Notes under the pieces: generated by a model | The model's database searches: none | The model's input: only the letters and a program-made list of their open reading frames with translations | Told to the model about the DNA's origin: nothing | Shown here: positions 1 to 4,995 of the stretch, in pieces | How the letters are laid out: each line of letters begins with the position of its first letter | Numbering within the stretch: position 1 is the first letter of the stretch | Origin: an uncultured Chloroflexota bacterium | GTDB lineage: Bacteria; Chloroflexota; Limnocylindria; Limnocylindrales; CSP1-4 | Assembly: GCA_903930745.1 (NCBI GenBank) | Contig: CAIYZX010000110.1 | Location: 1 to 5,526, forward strand | Direction of reading: 5' to 3' | Length of the DNA stretch: 5,526 bases | Program-made: the position numbers and the translations under genes

Positions 1-704
1 AGCGCGACGAGCGTGTCCGGGCGCACCTGCGCACCGTTCGGGTGCGTGGCGACGAGCGTGGGGGCCGGCGTTTCGAAGGACCACGAGACCGTCTCGGCAA
101 GGACCCCGCCTGCGGCCGAACGGACGCCCGCGGGTACCTCCACGCTGTACCGCGTGGCCATCGGGAGGCGCTCGCCCGCGGGCACGAACACCAGCGTGCG
201 GGGATCCGCCCAGCGCCACTCGCCGGCGGGCTGGGGCATGAGCCGCACAGGCAGGTCCGCGACGACCGCGGCCGCCACCTCCGCCAGGGCCACCATCGGC
301 GAGCTGAAGGTCACGGACACGCCCGGGGCGATGCGGACGGCGCCCTCCGGCTGGTACCGGAGCACCTCGAGCTCGGCGAGTGCCTGCTCCCCGGGACCGG
401 GGGCGGCGGGGCCGTCGCCCGCGGGCGGGAACGGCTCCGCGATCGTGCGTCCGGGCCGCGGTCGCGGGGCCGAAGCGTCCCTGACCAGCACGCCCTGCGC
501 CGGCAGGGCCGGTGCCGTCAGCGGTTCCGGCAGCCGCTGGAGCAGCCGCGCCGTGGCGGCGTCGTCAAGCGGGATTGCGGCAGCCACCGGGACCGCGGGC
601 ACCGCCACGCGAGGACCCAGCGGGCCACGCCCCTCGGCCACGCCGAGACCAAGCGGACGCGACTCCACCGGGTCCGTACCGCTCGACATGGCCTCGTCGT
701 GCAT
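1..704 (-). CDS. Alpha-2-macroglobulin-like protein, N-terminal part (runs off left edge)
   Basis: This frame is open from an ATG at 704 to the window edge, giving 234 complete codons with no stop. An in-frame stop lies upstream at 744-746, and the only other early ATG is at 689, five codons later. Residues 1-110 are Pro/Ala-rich, low in complexity and probably disordered. Residues 111-211 form a beta-sandwich of the type that opens bacterial alpha-2-macroglobulins (MG/Big_5-like). Visible signatures are LRYQPEGAVRIAPGVSVTFS (115-134) followed by SPMV, then GEWRWADPRTLVF (161-173), LPMATRYSVEVPAG (180-193) and WSFETP (208-213). A second domain begins at THPNGAQVRPDTLVA. In known members the C-terminal part carries the thioester and complement-like domains that trap proteases outside the cytoplasm; that part is not in this window. 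Oddly, no signal peptide or lipobox is visible. Translation signals are weak: GGAGG lies 14 nt before the ATG. Family assignment is fairly confident; function and exact start are less so. Confidence 0.8.
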   Translation of the reverse strand, partial: MHDEAMSSGTDPVESRPLGLGVAEGRGPLGPRVAVPAVPVAAAIPLDDAATARLLQRLPEPLTAPALPAQGVLVRDASAPRPRPGRTIAEPFPPAGDGPAAPGPGEQALAELEVLRYQPEGAVRIAPGVSVTFSSPMVALAEVAAAVVADLPVRLMPQPAGEWRWADPRTLVFVPAGERLPMATRYSVEVPAGVRSAAGGVLAETVSWSFETPAPTLVATHPNGAQVRPDTLVA

Positions 705-718
705 CGTGGTCGCCGTCG

Positions 719-723
719 CCTCC
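719..723 (-). promoter_or_regulatory. Candidate Shine-Dalgarno of the A2M-like gene, long spacing
   Basis: On the minus strand GGAGG occupies 723-719, leaving 14 nt before the ATG at 704. That is longer than the usual 5-9 nt. No better-placed purine tract precedes 704; the other in-frame ATG at 689 has only a GAGG two bases upstream. The site begins one base after the inverted repeat at 725-750, so folding of that repeat could affect its accessibility. Confidence 0.35.
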
Positions 724-724
724 G

Positions 725-750
725 CGCATGATGGGTGGCCCCATCATGCG
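725..750 (-). terminator. Perfect 11-bp inverted repeat between the two minus-strand genes
   Basis: On the plus strand CGCATGATGGG (725-735) is followed by a TGGC loop (736-739) and the exact reverse complement CCCATCATGCG (740-750). All 11 pairs are perfect, and pairing stops at 724/751 (G against G). It lies 60 bp past the stop of the propeller gene and 20 bp before the ATG of the A2M-like gene. No T-run follows on either strand, so it is not a textbook intrinsic terminator, although GC-rich bacteria often use hairpins without U-tracts. It could instead be an mRNA-processing or stability element, a leader structure controlling the next gene, or a protein-binding dyad. The structure is certain; the terminator label is tentative. 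Confidence 0.5.
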
Positions 751-810
751 GCACGGGCGCCCCCTCGGCGAGCCGTCCCTGCGACCCAGGTCCCCTTTCG
801 CCTTCGAGGC

Positions 811-3800
811 TCAGCGGATGGTCACGAACGCGTCCAGGTCCACCCTCGGCCGGCCCGCCGTCCCCGCCACGACGAGCTTCACCGTGTGGCTCCCGTAGGC
901 CAGCGCCTTGCTCCACGCGATGTACCGGGGCTGGGCCGTGGACCGGTAGAGCAAGACCTTCGCCACCGTGGAGCCGTCCACGATGATCGTGACGTAGCCC
1001 CGACCCGTGCCGCGCATGGTGACGAAGCCGATGGACCGTCCCGTGAAGGTGAACGTGGCGGTGGCGCCGGCCGCCTTGGCCCAGGTGTCCGAGCCGCCGG
1101 AGAGCGTGCCCAGGGCGTAGGGCGTCCACGTCCCCTTGCGGGTGATCCCGGTGGCGGTCTGCTGGACCAGGCGAGCCGAGAGCGCCGCGGAGGTGGAGAT
1201 GGTCGTGTGGCTCGCCGCATCGAACGCGGTGACCCGGAAGGACACCGTCCCGCTGGCGGGGACCGTGGTGGCGTACGAGGTGGCGAGGGCGGAGGCCAGG
1301 GCGACCTTCGTCCAGGCACCCGTGCCGGTCCGGCGCTCCAGGGTGTACTTGGTCAGGACGCCGCCATCGGTGGCGGCCCACGAGACGATGACCGGGATGG
1401 CGCTCGTGGCGCCCGCGGTGGGCAGCGTCACGCCCGCTCGCGGCGTCACGGTCACCGGCGTGGTGAACGTGGGCGCGGTGACATCCGGGATGGTGAGCGT
1501 GGCACACGAGGCGGGCGAGGTCACGTTGCCGCGCACATCGGTGGCCCGGACGCACACCTGGTGGCTGCCGTCGGCCAGCAGGGTGTCAGACGTGGAGGAG
1601 ACGACCGCCGAGGCGGACGAGTCATGCGTCCCGTTGCCCAGCGAGCCCGCCTGGTTGTCGCCCCAGCACGCGATGGTCCCGGTGCGCGAGAGGCTGCAGG
1701 CGAAGACGCCGCCGGCGGCAACCCCCATGGCGCCCGTGGTGCCACCGGTCCCCGGGGCGGCGGTGGCCACCTCGCCCCAGCAGCTGACGACACCCGTGCT
1801 CCGCAGGACGCACGTGTCGTGGAACGATGCCCGGAGCGCGGTGACGCCCGTGACACCGGTGACGGGCGCCGGGGCGTTGGTCTCCGGGGTCACGGACGGG
1901 TCAAGGCCCAGCTGGCCCAGGGCATTGCTGCCCCAGCAGGAGAGCCCGCCCGTGGCGAGCATGGCGCACGTGTGGGCGCCGCCCGCCGCGACGGCCACGG
2001 CGTTCGCGAGGCCGGACACCGGTTCGGGCGTGTAGGCCCAGTCATAGCTGCCGGTGCCCAGGCGCCCGTTGTTGCCCGCACCCCAGCACTGGACGGTGCC
2101 GTTGGCAAGCACGGCGCAGGAGTGGACGTCACCCGCGGCGATCGCCGTCGCGGTGGTGATGCCGTTGACGAGCACCGGCACGGTGGAGTCAATCCCCCTG
2201 CCGTCTCCCAGCTCGGCGTAGTCACCCCTGCCCCAGCAGGCCACGGAGCCCGAGGCCAGCAGCGCGCACGTGTGGTAGCCACCACCGGAGAGCGCAACCA
2301 CGCCCGTGAGGGTGCCCGCACCGTCAATGCCCACCACCGTGACCGGCGCCGCGGCGTTGGTATTGGTGTAGTCGCCCAGCTCCCCGAACTCGTTCGCGCC
2401 CCAGCAGCGGACGGTGGTGTCATCCAGCAGGGCGCACGTGTGCCAGCGGCCCGCAACCACCTGCGTCACGCCGGAGATGTCCACGGGCACCGGCGTGGCG
2501 CTGCTCAGGGTCACACCCTGGCCCAACTGCCCGTAGCCGCCGTCGCCCCAGCAGGTCACGGTTCCGGCGTAGGTCAGAGCGCAGGCGTGGCTCTCACCCG
2601 CCGTGATGCTCGCCGCGGACGTGAAGGTGATGCCCAGATCCACGGAGGCGTCTCCCGCCATCCCGGCCCTGTAGAACAGGGACTTCCACGGCCCGGCATC
2701 GATGCGAACCTCCCCCGAGCTCACCCCGCTGGGATCCGAGATGGTGGCGACCACCGAGGCGGAATCTCCCCGGCTGATGGTGGAGGGCGTCAGCACCGGC
2801 GTTGTGACCGCGGGCCCCGCCTCGTCCGGTGCCGCGCGCGTGAGGCTCACCGTGTACGTGGTGGTGGCCAGGCCATCCTCCGCGGTGACCTGCACCTGGA
2901 GCAAGGTGGTGCCCACCGGCACGGTGATGGTGGCGAGGTCGTTCATGGGATACAGGACCGTCCAGGCGCCCATGCCCGTCCGGTAGGCCATCGTGGCGTG
3001 CCATTCCAGCTGGTTGGCCACGATGGTGATGCTGGGACTGTAGGTGTCAACCTCCGCCGTGTAGGTGGTGGTGTCCCTCGAGAAGGCGGGGCTGAGGGCG
3101 GGACCGGAGAGGTCCAGTGACGCCAGCCGTGCCTCGGTCTCCGGAAGGATCGTCAGCGTGGTGCAGCTCCACCCGTCGTACGGGGTGACGTTTCCCGCGG
3201 CATCGCGACCACGGATGCAGACCGAGTGATCGCCGGTGTCCGTTGGCGCAAGGCCGTTGAGCCCGGGGACGGGAGCCAGGGCTTCCTCCACGGAGGTGGA
3301 ACCGCGTCCAAGCTGACCCCGAGTGTTCGCGCCCCAGCACGAAACCGCGCCCGCGTACGTCTCCGCGCACGCGTGATTGGGGCCCACCGCAACGATCCAC
3401 GCACCGGGGAGGTCGCCGGGCGAGCGCAGGCTGACCGTGCCGCCGCCCCAGCACGTCAGGTTGAGGGTGCCCAGCACAGCGCAGGCGGTGCCGCCCATGG
3501 AGACCTGGCGCAGGCCAGGCACGACGCCGCCTGTGGACAGGCCCGTGTACGGACTGCCCCAGCAGATGGTTCCGTAGTCCATGCGCCGCACGCACGTCAT
3601 GTCCTCGGCCACGAAGATCGCCAGGGCGAGGTCAACCTCGAGAATCTTGGTCATGGCCACGGGCGTCCGCTGCGGGTCCAGGGTCTCGCCGGCCCCCAGC
3701 TGCATCCAGTCGTTGGCGCCCCAGCAGTACGGCAGGTTGCCCTCCACGATGGCGCAGGTGTGATCCGGGGCGGCGGCGATCTGCGTGGCCGTCGTGATGC

Positions 3801-4560
3801 CGATCGCCTCAACCGGTGCCAGCTGGTTCACGCTGCCGCCATCGCCCAGCTGGCCGGCCCCGTCATTGCCCCAGCACACGATGTGGCGGGTGGCGAGGAT
3901 CGCGCACGCATGGAGACCGCCAACCGCGATGGCCGTTGCATTCGTGATGCCCTGCACCTGGACCGGCACGGAGCTGTTCGTGGTGGTTCCATCGCCCAGC
4001 TGGCCGTGCTCGTTGGCGCCCCAGCACCACACCGTGCCATCCGCCAGGACCGCACAGCCCGTCTGCGTCCGGAAGGACATCGCGACCGCGCCCTCCAGCC
4101 CCACGACCGGCGTGGGCAGCGGGCGGTTGGTCGTGGTTCCGTCGCCCAGCTGGCCGGCGGCGTTCCAGCCCCAGCACTCCACGGACCCGCCCCACAGCAG
4201 CGCACAGGTGGCGTCATCGCCCGCGGAGATGTCGATCACCTTCGCCAGGGAGACGGAGACCTCCTCGCTCGTGGAGTCCCAGGCCCCGTCAACGGGGAGC
4301 ACCGGCGCCGCGCTGACATCGTCCAAGATGACCTCGCCTCCGGTGACCCCGGTGTTGTCCGTGATCAGCGCGGTGGCGGTGCGAAGGGTCTTGCGGAGCG
4401 AGGGGGCAGGCGTGACCTGGGCCGACGAGACAACAGGCGGCGTCGTGTCCGCCGCGAGTGCCGGGGCCGGGAGCGCCGCGCCCATCGTGGCGGCGGTCAA
4501 CAGCGCGACCAGCGCGCGGCGCAGGCTGCCGATGGTCCCCGTGGCGGTCCGCTGGCCCAT
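811..4560 (-). CDS. Secreted protein with two seven-bladed RCC1-like propellers, Ig/cadherin-like domains and a C-terminal beta module
   Basis: Complete gene of 1249 codons plus TGA. The ATG at 4560 is supported by GGGGAGAGG 8 nt upstream and by an immediate signal peptide: RR at 14-15, hydrophobic core 16-30, predicted cleavage after ALA at 36. Domains in order: first half of an Ig-like domain (38-107); RCC1-type propeller 1 with seven blades (108-436); closing half of that Ig domain (439-471, with HSVCIRGRDAAGNVT); cadherin-like sandwich (478-576); first half of a second Ig domain (579-646); propeller 2 with seven blades (647-985); its closing half (995-1024, HQVCVRATDVRGNVT); FN3-like domain (1027-1131); C-terminal beta-rich module (1133-1249). 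Blades follow the pattern H-x-CAxL...G-x-V-x-CWG-x-N-x-x-GQLGDG. All 32 cysteines are accounted for: 14 C-x9-C blade pairs, C448/C466 and C1003/C1019. No LPXTG motif or C-terminal membrane anchor is present, so it is probably released or held by its C-terminal module. RCC1 folds are protein- or ligand-binding scaffolds; the target is unknown. No catalytic motif is seen. Confidence 0.93.
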   Translation of the reverse strand: MGQRTATGTIGSLRRALVALLTAATMGAALPAPALAADTTPPVVSSAQVTPAPSLRKTLRTATALITDNTGVTGGEVILDDVSAAPVLPVDGAWDSTSEEVSVSLAKVIDISAGDDATCALLWGGSVECWGWNAAGQLGDGTTTNRPLPTPVVGLEGAVAMSFRTQTGCAVLADGTVWCWGANEHGQLGDGTTTNSSVPVQVQGITNATAIAVGGLHACAILATRHIVCWGNDGAGQLGDGGSVNQLAPVEAIGITTATQIAAAPDHTCAIVEGNLPYCWGANDWMQLGAGETLDPQRTPVAMTKILEVDLALAIFVAEDMTCVRRMDYGTICWGSPYTGLSTGGVVPGLRQVSMGGTACAVLGTLNLTCWGGGTVSLRSPGDLPGAWIVAVGPNHACAETYAGAVSCWGANTRGQLGRGSTSVEEALAPVPGLNGLAPTDTGDHSVCIRGRDAAGNVTPYDGWSCTTLTILPETEARLASLDLSGPALSPAFSRDTTTYTAEVDTYSPSITIVANQLEWHATMAYRTGMGAWTVLYPMNDLATITVPVGTTLLQVQVTAEDGLATTTYTVSLTRAAPDEAGPAVTTPVLTPSTISRGDSASVVATISDPSGVSSGEVRIDAGPWKSLFYRAGMAGDASVDLGITFTSAASITAGESHACALTYAGTVTCWGDGGYGQLGQGVTLSSATPVPVDISGVTQVVAGRWHTCALLDDTTVRCWGANEFGELGDYTNTNAAAPVTVVGIDGAGTLTGVVALSGGGYHTCALLASGSVACWGRGDYAELGDGRGIDSTVPVLVNGITTATAIAAGDVHSCAVLANGTVQCWGAGNNGRLGTGSYDWAYTPEPVSGLANAVAVAAGGAHTCAMLATGGLSCWGSNALGQLGLDPSVTPETNAPAPVTGVTGVTALRASFHDTCVLRSTGVVSCWGEVATAAPGTGGTTGAMGVAAGGVFACSLSRTGTIACWGDNQAGSLGNGTHDSSASAVVSSTSDTLLADGSHQVCVRATDVRGNVTSPASCATLTIPDVTAPTFTTPVTVTPRAGVTLPTAGATSAIPVIVSWAATDGGVLTKYTLERRTGTGAWTKVALASALATSYATTVPASGTVSFRVTAFDAASHTTISTSAALSARLVQQTATGITRKGTWTPYALGTLSGGSDTWAKAAGATATFTFTGRSIGFVTMRGTGRGYVTIIVDGSTVAKVLLYRSTAQPRYIAWSKALAYGSHTVKLVVAGTAGRPRVDLDAFVTIR
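814..1164 (-). other. C-terminal beta-rich module of the propeller protein
   Basis: Residues 1133-1249 form a compact module rich in predicted beta strands. Key segments are GTWTPY (1143-1148), SDTWAKAAGATATFTFTGRS (1157-1176), IGFVTMRGTGRGYVTIIVDG (1177-1196), a VLLYRS segment (1202-1207) and a terminal TVKLVVAGTAGRPRVDLDAF (1226-1245). I recognise similar tails on many secreted multidomain proteins of GC-rich environmental bacteria, but I know no established function for them. A jelly-roll-like, carbohydrate-binding or wall-retention role is a guess. It contains no cysteine, unlike the propellers. Confidence 0.6.
1606..2622 (-). repeat. RCC1-like propeller 2 (seven blades)
   Basis: Residues about 647-985 contain seven blade repeats. 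Their cysteine pairs are C660/C670, C709/C719, C765/C775, C815/C825, C865/C875, C917/C927 and C955/C965. Each blade keeps CWG after the second cysteine, and blades 1, 2, 3, 4, 5 and 7 keep a recognisable GQLG-type turn. Blade 6 is the most degenerate: it has CWGEV and then a short Gly/Ala/Thr-rich stretch. Blade lengths vary (roughly 38-56 residues), unlike the first four blades of propeller 1. Seven blades is the classic RCC1 closure number. Confidence 0.88.
3253..4239 (-). repeat. RCC1-like propeller 1 (seven blades)
   Basis: Residues about 108-436 contain seven blades. Their cysteine pairs are C119/C129, C169/C179, C219/C229, C269/C279, C323/C333, C360/C370 and C398/C408. Blades 1-4 have an exact 50-residue period. 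Blades 5 and 6 have lost the GQLGDG turn and blade 6 is shortened to about 38 residues. Blade 7 restores the consensus (CWGANTRGQLGRG). The first and last blades abut the two halves of an Ig-like domain, so the ring probably closes next to that sandwich. Confidence 0.88.
3634..4233 (-). repeat. Four tandem 150-bp DNA repeats encoding blades 1-4 of propeller 1
   Basis: The Trp codon of CWG (plus-strand CCA) starts at 3721, 3871, 4021 and 4171, an exact 150-bp period. Each unit carries near-identical stretches on the plus strand: CGCCCAGCTGGCC at about 3844, 3994 and 4144, and GCCCCAGCA at the Cys-Trp codons of all four. The unit at 3634-3783 is more diverged, having CCCCCAGCTGCAT in place of the conserved block. 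Such homology could support blade gain or loss by recombination. Confidence 0.8.
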
Positions 4561-4568
4561 GTCCTCGT

Positions 4569-4577
4569 CCTCTCCCC
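4569..4577 (-). promoter_or_regulatory. Shine-Dalgarno of the propeller gene
   Basis: GGGGAGAGG on the minus strand (4577-4569) is followed by 8 nt and then the ATG at 4560. The purine tract continues as ACGAGGAC up to the start. This strong, well-spaced site, together with the signal peptide that follows immediately, fixes the start. Confidence 0.75.
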
Positions 4578-4643
4578 GTCCCGAGGGTCCCGGTGGATGT
4601 CATCGGGGAACCGAGCGGGAGCGTGCGGATGGGCCAAGCATGC

Positions 4644-4700
4644 GGTGGCCCGAAGCCGGGGACGCTGCGTCCCACGGTAGCCATGCGAGCGTGGGCCACC
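4644..4700. repeat. Nested inverted repeats upstream of the propeller gene
   Basis: GGTGGCCC (4644-4651) is the exact reverse complement of GGGCCACC (4693-4700). Between them lies the 15-bp palindrome GGGACGCTGCGTCCC (4659-4673), with seven symmetric bases on each side of a central T. GGGCCA at 4631-4636 could compete for part of the same arm (TGGCCC, 4646-4651), so two alternative folds exist. The elements lie 71-140 bp upstream of the ATG at 4560. They may be operator dyads or leader hairpins, but short inverted repeats are common by chance at this GC content. Confidence 0.35.
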
Positions 4701-4701
4701 T

Positions 4702-4847
4702 GTAGGACCGGCCACCGGGCGGGCGTAGGACGTGGTGCGCGCCGGTTCGCCCGGTCACAGGGCCGTCCATGCCACCTCGCCCACCGCGGGTCGTGGGCCG
4801 CTCGCGGACCCTCGGCGTGTGGGAGCGCAGGCAGGGTCATGTAGGAC
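4702..4847 (+). repeat. Three copies of the heptamer GTAGGAC
   Basis: GTAGGAC occurs at 4702-4708, 4725-4731 and 4841-4847, all in the same orientation. The first and third copies share TGTAGGAC. On the minus strand they read GTCCTAC(A), which carries a weak -10-like CCTACA. The first two are 23 bp apart, roughly two helical turns, as is common for paired regulator sites. This is an unproven regulatory candidate. Confidence 0.3.
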
Positions 4848-4984
4848 GACGCACGGTCCGGGTACCGCCACGCAACGCCCTTGCGACACCCCTTACATCT
4901 ACCGCCCGCCGAACCCGAGGGCCACACTGGGCTGCATTCATCCGCAGGACGGGCGACCTCATCCGCCCGGCTGCCAGCACCACC

Positions 4985-4988
4985 GGAG
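4985..4988 (+). promoter_or_regulatory. Shine-Dalgarno of the plus-strand secreted protein gene
   Basis: GGAG lies 7 nt before the ATG at 4996, a normal spacing. With the signal peptide that begins at this ATG, it supports the chosen start. Confidence 0.6.
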
Positions 4989-4995
4989 CCAGCCC

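Larger units (their letters stand above)
4561..4995. other. Divergent intergenic region, 435 bp, no convincing gene
   Basis: This region separates the starts of two divergent secreted-protein genes and should hold both promoters and leaders. I see no clear -35/-10 pair on either strand. The most AT-rich stretch is around 4887-4900 (CACCCCTTACATCT), which could contain a weak -10 for the plus-strand gene. The region also holds the palindrome at 4659-4673, an enclosing inverted repeat (4644-4651 with 4693-4700) and three copies of GTAGGAC. Open frames crossing it have unnatural Arg/Pro/Gly-rich compositions and no start context. I found no tRNA or other recognisable RNA gene. Confidence 0.6.

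Noticed and set aside
800..810. Short inverted repeat GCCTTCGAGGC directly after the stop codon of the propeller gene
   Set aside because: It has only four base pairs and a 3-nt loop, with no T-run. Such repeats are expected by chance at this GC content; the 725-750 hairpin is far stronger.
518..1555. Minus-strand frame of 345 codons overlapping the end of the propeller gene and the A2M-like start
   Set aside because: It is a +1-type shadow, rich in Arg/His/Gly, and conflicts with two frames that have clear domain sequence.
13..3120. Plus-strand open frame of over 1000 codons opposite the propeller and A2M-like genes
   Set aside because: Its translation is a shapeless Arg/Gly/Ala/His-rich sequence without domains. 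The frame stays open because the minus-strand codons almost always end in G or C. The minus-strand frames here have clear domain motifs, a signal peptide and a ribosome-binding site.
3226..4680. Plus-strand open frame of 484 codons opposite propeller 1
   Set aside because: It is antisense to the blade repeats, mirrors their periodicity and has no recognisable domain or start signal.
4741..4758. GGTTCG motif resembling a tRNA T-loop
   Set aside because: The flanks do not form the required 5-bp T-stem, and no anticodon or acceptor stem can be found around it.
4881..4899. TTGCGA and TACATC as a promoter for the plus-strand gene
   Set aside because: The two hexamers are only 7 bp apart rather than about 17, and each matches consensus poorly.
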